A stretch of DNA of 49,819 nt, taken from an uncultured Pseudomonadota bacterium (GTDB taxonomy: Bacteria; Desulfobacterota; Binatia; Binatales; Binataceae). The notes below the pieces were generated by a model that was not told the origin of the DNA, did not search any database, and worked only from the letters and a program-made list of their open reading frames with translations. Each line of letters opens with the position of its first letter. Position 1 is the stretch's first letter. Location: positions 1 through 49,819 of the forward strand of contig CALAOW010000107.1 of assembly GCA_937889395.1 (NCBI GenBank), given 5' to 3'. Below are positions 38,675 to 46,022 of this stretch, in pieces. The position numbers and the translations under genes were made by a program.

Positions 38675-38910
38675 CGGTTCTGCGCATCCGCGGGAGGAAG
38701 GAAAATGGCGCTAGAGCCGGATGAAAAACAACGGGGGTAACAAACAACTGGTCCCGCTAAGGGCGATTTCATCGCTCCTCCGGAGGTAGCAGACAGCGAC
38801 GAGCGGGCGGAGGCGCTGCCGCAAGAGGAGGAGTTCTGGCGACCGCCTACACGCTTCGGCAGCGTGCCGGACTTTATTTCAAGTTGCTGTTCGACGATCT
38901 TGGTAGTCAA
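38617..38910 (-). CDS. Possible short gene at the island's left end, reading into the repeat
   Basis: TTG 38910 is preceded by AAGGAGG at a six-base spacing, an unusually strong site, and the frame starts TTKIVEQQLEIKSGTLPKRV. The last third is antisense to the oxidoreductase 3' end, so the native end may have been lost at insertion. It lies about 36 bp after the MBL-fold gene on the same strand. It may be a fourth cargo gene, truncated by the junction, or a fortuitous frame. No family recognised. Confidence 0.35.
   Translation of the reverse strand: MTTKIVEQQLEIKSGTLPKRVGGRQNSSSCGSASARSSLSATSGGAMKSPLAGPVVCYPRCFSSGSSAIFLPPADAQNRYCARSSGSLIRVPLRDER
38636..38662 (+). repeat. Left 27-bp direct repeat (attachment-like) in the Gfo/Idh/MocA gene end
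   Basis: This 27-bp sequence, beginning GGTACTCGAATCAGGCTGCC, is identical to 42122-42148. It overlaps the 3' end of the oxidoreductase gene. CGGGCAC follows it immediately and is mirrored by GTGCCCG just before the right copy. Confidence 0.85.
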
Positions 38911-38946
38911 AGTGCCCCTCCTTAGCGGAGAGCTGCGGGTGCCAGC

Positions 38947-40191
38947 CTAAAGCGCCATCGGTTCTCCGTCATTTAGGCGCGCTATCGAGCCGAACCCTTC
39001 CGTATCTTCATCCCACGCGACTCCATGAATGGGCACGAGACGCTTGGGATTCATTGCTCGCGCGAATGCCCGCAAATCGGCGGGAGACGCGTGGCCACTC
39101 GTGTGAAGGTGCACGGCGCGGCTGCCTGCGTCGGTAAACCACTTATAAACGAAAGCGCCATTTTCGTTCTTAAAATAGCCACGCCACATCGACCAGCACC
39201 AAGCGTCCTCGGCCGTTGGCACGATCCCCTTGCGTGCGTAGTCACGAATGAGAGAGGGCCGGACCATCACTACCCACTTCGACCGCGTTTCCGCGAGTTT
39301 GCTCGCGGAAATGCCATACGGCACCATGCGTTCGACAAACGATTCCCGTCCGGTCCGTCGATACATCCGGGCGAAGGCGCTGGTGACGACAACCTTCAGA
39401 TTTTTCCAGCCGGGCCTCGGCAGCTTTCCGAAATCGGCAAGCGCCTCCATCACCTCAGCGGTGTAGAGATCGACGACCAACGTTCTGCCGGTCTTCAGAC
39501 ATGCCCGGTAAAGAGTGACCGTGCGATCGATATTCTGAGCGGACCACGCGACGAAAACCCGACCCACCGTCGATCGGAACAATTCGGCGAATTCGCCTTC
39601 AAGATCGTCTTCCGTGATGCATGGTTTGTCGCTGCCCAGGTTGGTTCCCTCCATAAGCAATACGTCCAATTGCTTTGGCGGCTTGGCCATCAATCGATGC
39701 ACCAGAACGAATTTCCGGCCATGCATTCTGAAATCGCCGGAGTACATGATCCGCCTGCCGCAAACCTCTATCAGGAGCATATGCGCGTCGAAGGCAGAAT
39801 GGTCGATCAGAAATGGCGTCACGACGAATGGACCGATTTGAAAGGCGGCGCCACTCTTCCAAGAGGCGAATGCATTCGTCAGCGTTTTTCCGAACATCGC
39901 GGAACTCAGCTGGATAAGCCGTTGAGTCGCCGCACCGGAGAATACCGGCCAGTTCGAGGGCGCCTCCTCCAGCAGGCCATAGTGATCCATGTGCGGATGT
40001 GAGATCAGAACCCCGTCGACCGGAGCCGTAAGGTCCAACGATTTTGGCAAAAGCTCGCGAGCGTCTTCCGGCGCATCGAGCGGACGCCCCACGTCGAGAA
40101 TGACCCTGTGTCCATCGGCTGCGCTAATTTCGATGCAGTTGCCACCGATCTCGTGCGTGGAACGATGAACGGTCAAACGAACGCCGGTCAA
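38947..40191 (-). CDS. MBL-fold beta-CASP nuclease, RNase J-like
   Basis: The 414-residue protein has the metallo-beta-lactamase motifs of the RNase J/CPSF group: EIGGNCIEI (residues 14-22), SHPHMDH (64-70; H65, H67, D69, H70), H131 in LIDHSAFDAH, D153 in MYSGDFRMHG, then the beta-CASP region with LLMEGTN (178-184), SGHAS (365-369) and H389 in LVPIHG. These two-metal enzymes act on RNA or single-stranded DNA. The start is TTG 40191, whose TTGA overlaps the stop of the upstream gene, indicating coupling. It is the last large gene of the island operon. The substrate is inferred, not shown. Confidence 0.85.
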   Translation of the reverse strand: MTGVRLTVHRSTHEIGGNCIEISAADGHRVILDVGRPLDAPEDARELLPKSLDLTAPVDGVLISHPHMDHYGLLEEAPSNWPVFSGAATQRLIQLSSAMFGKTLTNAFASWKSGAAFQIGPFVVTPFLIDHSAFDAHMLLIEVCGRRIMYSGDFRMHGRKFVLVHRLMAKPPKQLDVLLMEGTNLGSDKPCITEDDLEGEFAELFRSTVGRVFVAWSAQNIDRTVTLYRACLKTGRTLVVDLYTAEVMEALADFGKLPRPGWKNLKVVVTSAFARMYRRTGRESFVERMVPYGISASKLAETRSKWVVMVRPSLIRDYARKGIVPTAEDAWCWSMWRGYFKNENGAFVYKWFTDAGSRAVHLHTSGHASPADLRAFARAMNPKRLVPIHGVAWDEDTEGFGSIARLNDGEPMAL

Positions 40192-41132
40192 GCTGCCCCC
40201 GGAGGTGACAAGGTATAAGGACGGTTACTCAGGAGAACCCAAGGAATTTTCTCTTCTTCTAACCGCGTCCGCAATTGCTTCAGATGAAAACTCGAGTTTC
40301 CCTTTGTTTGATACTGCTCTGCACCAAATATGACGAGGCGCGGAATAGGATCCACGCTCAGTCTGGAATTCTCCTTAGCTGCCTCAAAGACTAGCGGATG
40401 TAGAGCCGTGCGATCTTCGAAGGTTGACACCATTGTGCGCATTCTGATCAACAGTTGGCACGCGGATCTATAACCTTTCACGACTTCTTCAGCTCGATCT
40501 TGATGCTTGAAATACTCTCCATACTTTTTAAGCGTTTCTATAACTTCTGGATCCGATCGGGAGCGCAGACGCGGATCATCGATCATCTTCGCCTCCCAAA
40601 AGACGATCTTGAGGTCGGAGTCCTGCCGTTCCAGAGCGACGCAATCGATTCTGCTGTGGTACGAAGGCAGCCCCATCTCCAGGTCAATTATTGAGGGATC
40701 GGCGGCAACCAGGTCATCAATGCACGGTTTCTCTGTTTTGGTATGAAGGTTGGCCTGCTTAATCCATTTTCCGAGGGTTTTCGCACCATGGTAATGCACG
40801 GTCGCTTTCGAATTAGAGCGCGAGACCTCCGTCCCCATGAGACGGGCGTAGTCGTCGCCTTTCTCATCCGAACCGAAAACATACTTTGCGTGGATTCTGA
40901 AATAGGGCAGACCCGCTCGCGTAAAGCGGACCCGAGCGACCGATTGGCCTCGTGAGTACAGGTTAAAGTAGTTGCGTCTTATCGCAAGCCGAAGTCCCAT
41001 CCGGTCTGCCGGGGTACCGCTCAGGCGCCAAAGCGATAGCAAGTCTTTCCACCAGTTCTGGCCAGCCGCTTCGGCGAGGAACTGCAACGATTCCAGACTC
41101 TTTTCGCGCAACACTCGCGCAAATTTATTCAT
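40188..41132 (-). CDS. PD-(D/E)XK-like protein of unknown family (island)
   Basis: This 314-residue protein was not recognised by family. A nuclease-like core is visible: E152 in IIDLEMGLP, D163 in SRIDCVALE, and E180-A-K182 in LKIVFWEAKMI, the spacing expected for PD-(D/E)XK enzymes, followed by ETLKKYGEYFKHQ. The N-terminal half (MNKFARVLREKSLESLQFLA, RLAIRRNYFNLYSRG) is basic and helical and may bind nucleic acid. It has lower-GC codons than the genome. AAGGAG precedes ATG 41132. Its stop overlaps the MBL-fold start by 4 bp, so the two proteins are probably made together. Activity is inferred only. Confidence 0.65.
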   Translation of the reverse strand: MNKFARVLREKSLESLQFLAEAAGQNWWKDLLSLWRLSGTPADRMGLRLAIRRNYFNLYSRGQSVARVRFTRAGLPYFRIHAKYVFGSDEKGDDYARLMGTEVSRSNSKATVHYHGAKTLGKWIKQANLHTKTEKPCIDDLVAADPSIIDLEMGLPSYHSRIDCVALERQDSDLKIVFWEAKMIDDPRLRSRSDPEVIETLKKYGEYFKHQDRAEEVVKGYRSACQLLIRMRTMVSTFEDRTALHPLVFEAAKENSRLSVDPIPRLVIFGAEQYQTKGNSSFHLKQLRTRLEEEKIPWVLLSNRPYTLSPPGAA

Positions 41133-41225
41133 GCGCTCCTTCCGCGTGCTTTAATCCGTTCAGAAGACGGTTGGTGACCGCGTCGCAAGGGCGCGGGTTT
41201 CGAATGCGAATGGCGTCTTGCATTC

Positions 41226-41762
41226 CTACTCAGGGCGGTTTGTAAAGGCTTCGTCGAACGCGTTCTCCAGCGCAACATTGATGCCGCGGATATTATCGAC
41301 TACGCTCTTTGCCCAATCAAAGTATTGTTGTTTTCGCACCAGGGGCCACCCGGCTGGAGGATCCTGGACGATATCTCTCAGATTACAGACCTTGTCGGCT
41401 AGCTTGACGATTCTCGCGCGGGGAGAAAGCGATGAAGCGTGTTCCAGCTGTCGGCGCTTCCGCTCTTCCTTGGACAATCTCTTGTCATCGGTGAGTTCGG
41501 CCACCAACTGCGAAATTACCGGTCCGAATTCCGCTTTGAGTTCCTCCGCCGTAGTGCAGGTGTCTTCAACCGTATCGTGGAGGAGCGCCGCTGCGATTAT
41601 CTCCGGGTCGCTGACATTCGCCGTGCGGACCAGCAAATCTGCCAACGCGATCGGGTGGTTGATGTACGGAATCGGCTCAGAGCCCTTTCGGACCTGATGA
41701 CGATGTTTGTATGCCGCGAACGACAAAGCTTTCAACAATAGATTTGTATCAAATTCCGCCAC
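41226..41762 (-). CDS. MESH1-like HD hydrolase (small alarmone hydrolase)
   Basis: The 178-residue protein resembles human MESH1 and bacterial small alarmone hydrolases over its whole length: HRHQVRKGSEPIPYINHP (R25, H36), AALLHDTVEDT (H62, D63, E66, D67), ELTDDKRLSKEERKR, and KLADKVCNLRDI (D123, N127). The family hydrolyses ppGpp to GDP plus pyrophosphate, and MESH1 also dephosphorylates NADPH. No synthetase domain is present. It begins with GTG and lies about 93 bp upstream of the PD-(D/E)XK-like gene on the same strand. Within an island with nuclease-like genes, it could reset or sense a nucleotide signal, which is inference. Confidence 0.85.
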   Translation of the reverse strand: MAEFDTNLLLKALSFAAYKHRHQVRKGSEPIPYINHPIALADLLVRTANVSDPEIIAAALLHDTVEDTCTTAEELKAEFGPVISQLVAELTDDKRLSKEERKRRQLEHASSLSPRARIVKLADKVCNLRDIVQDPPAGWPLVRKQQYFDWAKSVVDNIRGINVALENAFDEAFTNRPE

Positions 41763-41886
41763 TAATTCATTTTACTCTAGCTAACCTGGGACTCCCAGTG
41801 CGCAGCGCCGTTGATTAAGCTGAATCTGTCTTATCGCAGCATAGGTCCAGAGAAAATCTGACCGAGATGCTTTCGAGAACTAAGAG
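41763..41886. other. Island intergenic gap upstream of the MESH1-like gene
   Basis: The 124 bp between the MESH1-like gene start and the lipoprotein gene end probably contain the promoter of the three-gene island cluster. No clear -35/-10 pair or operator stands out. Confidence 0.3.
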
Positions 41887-42009
41887 TCAGTAATCAACCA
41901 GTTCCTGAAGCGGTGAGGACGTCGGTGCCAGGTTCTTGCAGGCGGACGACACAATAACCGTCGCGGCCATGAAAATCGCGACGGCGATGCATTGGACGGA
42001 TCGCGGCAT
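41887..42009 (-). CDS. Small lipoprotein (40 residues)
   Basis: The minus strand reads MPRSVQCIAVAIFMAATVIV and SSACKNLAPTSSPLQELVDY then TGA. It has a hydrophobic signal helix and a lipobox SSAC with the lipidated cysteine at residue 24. ATG 42009 has GGAG seven bases upstream, a strong site. It resembles entericidin-like small lipoproteins in size, but no homology was recognised. It lies just inside the right repeat of the island and upstream of the MESH1-like gene. It could be cargo or a relic of earlier DNA. Confidence 0.6.
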   Translation of the reverse strand: MPRSVQCIAVAIFMAATVIVSSACKNLAPTSSPLQELVDY

Positions 42010-42121
42010 CAACGCACTCCGAGGCGATGTCATTGAGGCGTGATCATTGCTCTCCAACGGGAACATGGATCAATGCTAAAGTCGTACTACGATTCAAAAG
42101 GGGTGAAGATTGCGTGCCCGA

Positions 42122-42148
42122 GGTACTCGAATCAGGCTGCCGCTCGAT
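42122..42148 (+). repeat. Right 27-bp direct repeat (attachment-like) before hisC
   Basis: Identical to 38636-38662. In frame it codes GTRIRLPLD, and the next codons are TCA TAA, the likely original end of the interrupted oxidoreductase gene. hisC begins 14 bp downstream. GTGCCCG precedes the repeat at 42114-42120 and mirrors CGGGCAC after the left copy. Confidence 0.85.
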
Positions 42149-42161
42149 TCATAATTCACCC

Positions 42162-43265
42162 ATGTTTCGCAAATCGATCAAAAAGATGGCGGCGTATCGG
42201 CCCGGCGAGCAGCCTCGCCCGGGCCAGCGCTTAATCAAGCTCAACACCAATGAAAATCCGTATCCGCCGTCGCCGCGGGTACGCCGCGCGGTCGCGAAAG
42301 CGATGGCAGGATCGACGATCCGCCTGTATCCGGCGCCGCGTGCCGATGAATTCGTGGCGAGCGCCTCGCGGGTCTACTCGATACCGCAAAGCATGATCAT
42401 CGCGGGCAACGGATCGGACGAACTGCTGGCGATGGTGTTTCGTGCGACGCTCGGAAGCGGCGACACTGTGGCATATCCGATCCCGACGTATTCGCTGTAC
42501 GACACGCTGGCGCTGGTGCAGGAGGCGCGAATCCTTCAATTTCCGGTCGGCGCCGACTTCGAGCTGCCGCTCGACGGGCTTGCTCAGGCGCGCGCCAATC
42601 TGACGATCGTGTGCAGTCCCAATTCGCCGTCGGGCACCTCAACTCCCACCCGCAGCCTGGGCGCGCTGGCGAAACGCCTGGAGGGCAGATTGCTGGTGAT
42701 CGACGAAGCGTACGCGGACTTTGCCGACGAGAATGCGCTCGGCCTGATGCGGCGCTATCGCAACGTGGTAGTTCTGCGCACCCTGTCGAAGTCCTATTCG
42801 CTGGCCGGGATGCGGCTGGGCCTGTGTTTTGCGCATCCGGCGGTGATCGACGCGCTGCTGAAGGTCAAGGATTCGTACAACTTGAGCCGGGTTGCGCTGG
42901 CCGCGGGGGCCGAAGCGATCCGCGACTCCGGTTGGATGCGCCGCAATGTCGCGAAAGTAATTCGGACGCGCGCTCTGAGCGAGGCGCGGCTGCGCAAGCT
43001 CGGCTTCCTGGTGCCGCCGTCGCAGGCCAATTTCGTGCTCGCGCGGATGCCGGGCCGCGACCTGGCGCCCGTCACGCGAGGGCTGCGGCGGGCCGGAATC
43101 CTGGTCCGGCATTTCGCGACACCGTTGCTTCAGGACGCGATCCGAATCTCGATTGGAACTCCGGCCGAGATGGCGGCGCTGTTCAAGGCGCTCAAGCCGT
43201 TGGTCCGCGCAAGTCAATCCAAATCCAAATCCAAATCGAAATCGAAGCGCCGCATCGATACGTGA
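42162..43265 (+). CDS. hisC: Histidinol-phosphate aminotransferase
   Basis: HisC transfers an amino group from glutamate to imidazole-acetol phosphate in histidine synthesis. The 367-residue PLP enzyme has LIKLNTNENPYPPSP, IIAGNGSDELLAMVFRA, CSPNSPSGTSTP, VIDEAYADFA and TLSKSYSLAGMRLG, with the lysine that binds PLP. The ATG at 42162 gives the expected N-terminus (MFRKSIKKMAAYRPGEQ). The frame is open farther upstream but that part crosses the island repeat. The C-terminus ends in a serine/lysine-rich tail encoded by a TCCAAA hexanucleotide tract. Pth starts in the stop codon. Confidence 0.93.
   Translation: MFRKSIKKMAAYRPGEQPRPGQRLIKLNTNENPYPPSPRVRRAVAKAMAGSTIRLYPAPRADEFVASASRVYSIPQSMIIAGNGSDELLAMVFRATLGSGDTVAYPIPTYSLYDTLALVQEARILQFPVGADFELPLDGLAQARANLTIVCSPNSPSGTSTPTRSLGALAKRLEGRLLVIDEAYADFADENALGLMRRYRNVVVLRTLSKSYSLAGMRLGLCFAHPAVIDALLKVKDSYNLSRVALAAGAEAIRDSGWMRRNVAKVIRTRALSEARLRKLGFLVPPSQANFVLARMPGRDLAPVTRGLRRAGILVRHFATPLLQDAIRISIGTPAEMAALFKALKPLVRASQSKSKSKSKSKRRIDT
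43215..43247. repeat. TCCAAA hexanucleotide tract in the hisC 3' end
   Basis: Three exact TCCAAA units followed by two TCGAAA-like units encode alternating Ser-Lys at the HisC C-terminus. In-frame hexanucleotides can vary in copy number without frameshift. Confidence 0.6.
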
Positions 43266-43969
43266 GCCGGTTGAATTTGATGGCGGCGATCAAGCGTCTG
43301 TTCGGGAATTTCCGTTTGTCCCGCCAATCCGGGAAGAAGTCCGAAGCCGAATCGCGCTCATCGATTCAATGGGTGGTGGCCGGACTGGGAAATCCCGGCG
43401 AGCAATACTCGCGCGCGCGTCACAACGCCGGATTCATGACAATCGATCGAATCGCGAGAGCGAAAAGCGTCGAACTGAGCCGGCGCAGATTCAAAGGCGT
43501 CACCGCTGAAGTCCGGCTTGCCGCGAAGCCGGCGATACTGGTCAAGCCGCAGACTTTTTACAATCTAAGCGGTGAATGCGTTTCGGACCTGCTCGGATAT
43601 TTCAAAATTGCTCCCGAGCACTTGATCGTAGTGCATGACGAACTCGATCTGGAAGCGGGCCGGCTCAGAATCAAACAGGGGGGCGGCGATGCGGGCAACC
43701 GCGGCGTTCGTTCAATCGCGGAGTCGCTTGGAACAACGGATTTCATTCGGGTCAGAATAGGAATCGGCCGGCCGGCCGGTTTCACTGTCGAAATGGAACC
43801 GGGCCGGCAGCCAAAGACCGAAGAAAACAAAGACTATCTGCTCCGTCCGATGACCGCGGCCGAAAGACAGGCACTGACGCCGATTCTCGAGCGTGCAGCG
43901 AGCGCGGTCGAGGCGATCGCGGAGCACGGACTCGAAGCCGCAATGAATCGCTACAATCAGCGCGGCTAG
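43262..43969 (+). CDS. pth: Peptidyl-tRNA hydrolase
   Basis: Pth releases peptides from stalled peptidyl-tRNA. The core has WVVAGLGNPGEQYSRARHNAGF with the catalytic histidine, VKPQTFYNLSGE, VVHDELDLEAGRLRIKQGG and GNRGVRSIAESLGTTDFIRVRIGIGRP. An N-terminal extension (about 28 residues, basic) precedes the usual start. The GTG at 43262 overlaps the hisC stop (GTGA), suggesting coupling; an ATG at 43280 is also possible. A perfect 10-bp hairpin follows the stop. Confidence 0.92.
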   Translation: MSRLNLMAAIKRLFGNFRLSRQSGKKSEAESRSSIQWVVAGLGNPGEQYSRARHNAGFMTIDRIARAKSVELSRRRFKGVTAEVRLAAKPAILVKPQTFYNLSGECVSDLLGYFKIAPEHLIVVHDELDLEAGRLRIKQGGGDAGNRGVRSIAESLGTTDFIRVRIGIGRPAGFTVEMEPGRQPKTEENKDYLLRPMTAAERQALTPILERAASAVEAIAEHGLEAAMNRYNQRG

Positions 43970-43972
43970 AAC

Positions 43973-43996
43973 GTTATCCGCGACCGCGCGGATAAC
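43973..43996 (+). terminator. Hairpin after pth
   Basis: GTTATCCGCG (43973-43982) pairs with CGCGGATAAC (43987-43996) around a four-base loop. There is no T-run on the plus strand (AAAATG follows), so it may act as a Rho-dependent or mRNA-stabilising end. Confidence 0.45.
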
Positions 43997-44215
43997 AAAA
44001 TGTCGTATAGCGTAATCATTCTGTTGACTTGGAGACAGGGACCGCGCTAGAGCATCAGGACATTGGAACCCTTGTCGCGTTGGGCGGGTAAATTTCGCGT
44101 CCCGTTCGGATGGCTGCGCTATTCGTGCAGATGCGAGAGGGGCCTGGGTTAGCCCCGGTCGGCCACATGCTTCGTGCGGTCTCATAATTTTACATCCAGG
44201 GTTAGGGGGCTGCCC

Positions 44216-44731
44216 ATGTTCGATGAAGACAAGACCCGCTTCAGAAGAGCGGAGGAAGCTCTGCGCTTTTATTTTCGCTTGCGCGAGCTGCTTCACAGCG
44301 GACGGACGAGTCGTTTGGTGGCGGAGGAATTGCCGGCAGATGCGTGCACGATGGCTGCCAACGCAATCGACGACTACCAATGTATCGGATGGTGCATGCA
44401 AGGCCTCGACGAGATCGCTCTGTGGCTGCTGAGCGAACTCTACGGGCCGAGCGGCTTCGGCGTGCGTCGGCGCACATTTTCGCAGGCCTGCAAGGCGGGC
44501 AAGTTGGAGTTCCCGGAGCGGAACTTCCGGCTGCGCGAGATCGGCATGATCCACGGGCATGCACTCGGCGTGGTGAAACGAGGGTTGGGGAGGCTGGGCA
44601 TGATCCCGGTCCGCCATCTGCAAAGCGTGCATGACCGTCGCCGCCGCATTCGGACCGCGGGCAAGCGAGGCCATTATCACGGCAGGCGGGGCGGCCAGGC
44701 AGGGATAATCCGCGCGCGGCGAGTCCGATAG
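44216..44731 (+). CDS. Unidentified helical basic protein
   Basis: The 171-residue product begins MFDEDKTRFRRAEEALRFYFRLRELLHSG and ends in a very basic tail (RRRIRTAGKRGHYHGRRGG). The middle (GFGVRRRTFSQACKAGKLEF ... GHALGVVKRGLGRLGMIPVR) resembles a helix-turn-helix with the following helix. No family could be assigned. AGGGGG six bases before ATG 44216 supports the start. Codon bias resembles the genome. It could be a DNA- or RNA-binding regulator, inferred from charge only. Confidence 0.62.
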   Translation: MFDEDKTRFRRAEEALRFYFRLRELLHSGRTSRLVAEELPADACTMAANAIDDYQCIGWCMQGLDEIALWLLSELYGPSGFGVRRRTFSQACKAGKLEFPERNFRLREIGMIHGHALGVVKRGLGRLGMIPVRHLQSVHDRRRRIRTAGKRGHYHGRRGGQAGIIRARRVR

Positions 44732-44821
44732 CAGGGGAGGGCGGGCTATTCCGCTCCGTCAATATTCCTGTACGCTTGAGAGCCATTGAAACTCCGGCGA
44801 ACGGAATTGACGAAGCGGGAC

Positions 44822-46006
44822 GTGAACGAAAATCAGGCAAACGAACAGGCCGGCGCGCTCGCCAGCGGCGCCAGCGAGGTTATTTCTCCGGCGGAGCTGG
44901 CGGCCAAGATTGGTCTGGGCCGGCCGCTCAGGATCAAGCTCGGGATGGATCCGACCGCGCCCGATCTGCATCTGGGTCACAGCCTGACGCTGAAGAAGCT
45001 GCGCGACTTTCAGGATGCGGGCCACACCGTAATTTTCCTGGTCGGCGACTTCACGGCGATGATCGGCGATCCCACCGGACGCTCCGAGACGCGAAAGCCA
45101 CTGTCGCGCGAGCAGATCGAGCGCAACGCGGAAACCTATCGCGCGCAGGCGTTCAAGATTCTCGATCGCGAACGCACCGAGGTCCGCTTCAACAGCGAGT
45201 GGATGAATGAATTGGGCGTGCGCCGCCTGATCGAGATTGCGGCGAAGGTGAGCGTCGCCCGGCTGCTGGAGCGGGACGATTTCGAGAAGCGGCTCGAAGC
45301 CGAGGAGCCGCTGTTCCTGCACGAACTGCTTTATCCGGTGATTCAGGGTTACGATTCGGTCGCGCTGGAAGCGGATCTCGAGATTGGCGGCACCGATCAG
45401 AAGTTCAACATGCTGGTCGGCCGCGAGCTGCAAAGGCATTTCGGACAGGCGCCGCAAGCGGTGATGACGATGCCGCTGCTCGAAGGTCTCGACGGCGTGC
45501 GCAAAATGTCCAAGTCATACGGAAACTACGTCGGGCTGACCGACAAGCCCGAGGACATGTACGGCAAGCTGATGTCGGTGCCCGATCAACTGATGGTTCG
45601 ATACTACGAGCTGCTGACGACGGCCACGCCGGAAGAGATCGCGGCGGTGAAGTCGGGCGGATTACATCCGATGGAAGCGAAAAAGCGCCTGGCCCGCACG
45701 ATCGTCGCCGAATACCACGACGCGCGCGCGGCAAATCGCGCCGAGCAATACTTCGAGAGCAAGTTCCAGCGCCGGGAAATTCCAGCCAGCGCGCAGGTGT
45801 ATCGAATCGCCGAGGATCTGTGGATTTGCGAACTGATGAAGCAACTGCAGTTCACGCCTTCGACCAGCGAGGCGCGGCGCCTGGTGAGCCAGGGCGCGGT
45901 GCGGGTGGACGGGCGCACGATAACCGACGTGAATTTTCGCTTCGTGCGGGGCGAGCACAAGGTGCTCGAAGTGGGCAAGCGTCGAGTGGCGCGGATCGAG
46001 CCCTGA
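44822..46006 (+). CDS. tyrS: Tyrosyl-tRNA synthetase
   Basis: This class I synthetase charges tRNA-Tyr. It has the HIGH-type DLHLGHS with GMDPTAPD upstream, GDFTAMIGDPTGR, YPVIQGYDSVAL, GGTDQKFNMLVGRE, KMSKSYGN and an S4-like C-terminal domain (STSEARRLVSQGAVRVDG). The start is GTG 44822, giving an N-terminus that matches the length of related TyrS proteins. A TTG at 44786 is open but less likely. Length is 394 residues. Followed on the opposite strand by a short hypothetical gene. Confidence 0.96.
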   Translation: MNENQANEQAGALASGASEVISPAELAAKIGLGRPLRIKLGMDPTAPDLHLGHSLTLKKLRDFQDAGHTVIFLVGDFTAMIGDPTGRSETRKPLSREQIERNAETYRAQAFKILDRERTEVRFNSEWMNELGVRRLIEIAAKVSVARLLERDDFEKRLEAEEPLFLHELLYPVIQGYDSVALEADLEIGGTDQKFNMLVGRELQRHFGQAPQAVMTMPLLEGLDGVRKMSKSYGNYVGLTDKPEDMYGKLMSVPDQLMVRYYELLTTATPEEIAAVKSGGLHPMEAKKRLARTIVAEYHDARAANRAEQYFESKFQRREIPASAQVYRIAEDLWICELMKQLQFTPSTSEARRLVSQGAVRVDGRTITDVNFRFVRGEHKVLEVGKRRVARIEP

Positions 46007-46022
46007 CGCATCGCCAGAGCGC

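Larger units (their letters stand above)
38636..42148. mobile_element. Inserted genomic island bounded by 27-bp direct repeats
   Basis: Perfect 27-bp repeats end the island. The left one lies at the end of the oxidoreductase frame, the right one just before hisC, where it still spells GTRIRLPLDS-stop. Removing one repeat and the intervening 3.46 kb joins the gene to hisC with about 20 bp spacing, which is the uninterrupted locus. Cargo genes are all on the minus strand, have lower GC than neighbours, and comprise an MBL/beta-CASP nuclease, a PD-(D/E)XK-like protein, a MESH1-like hydrolase and a small lipoprotein. No integrase or transposase is seen inside. 7-bp inverted repeats (CGGGCAC/GTGCCCG) lie next to the direct repeats. 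Confidence 0.8.
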
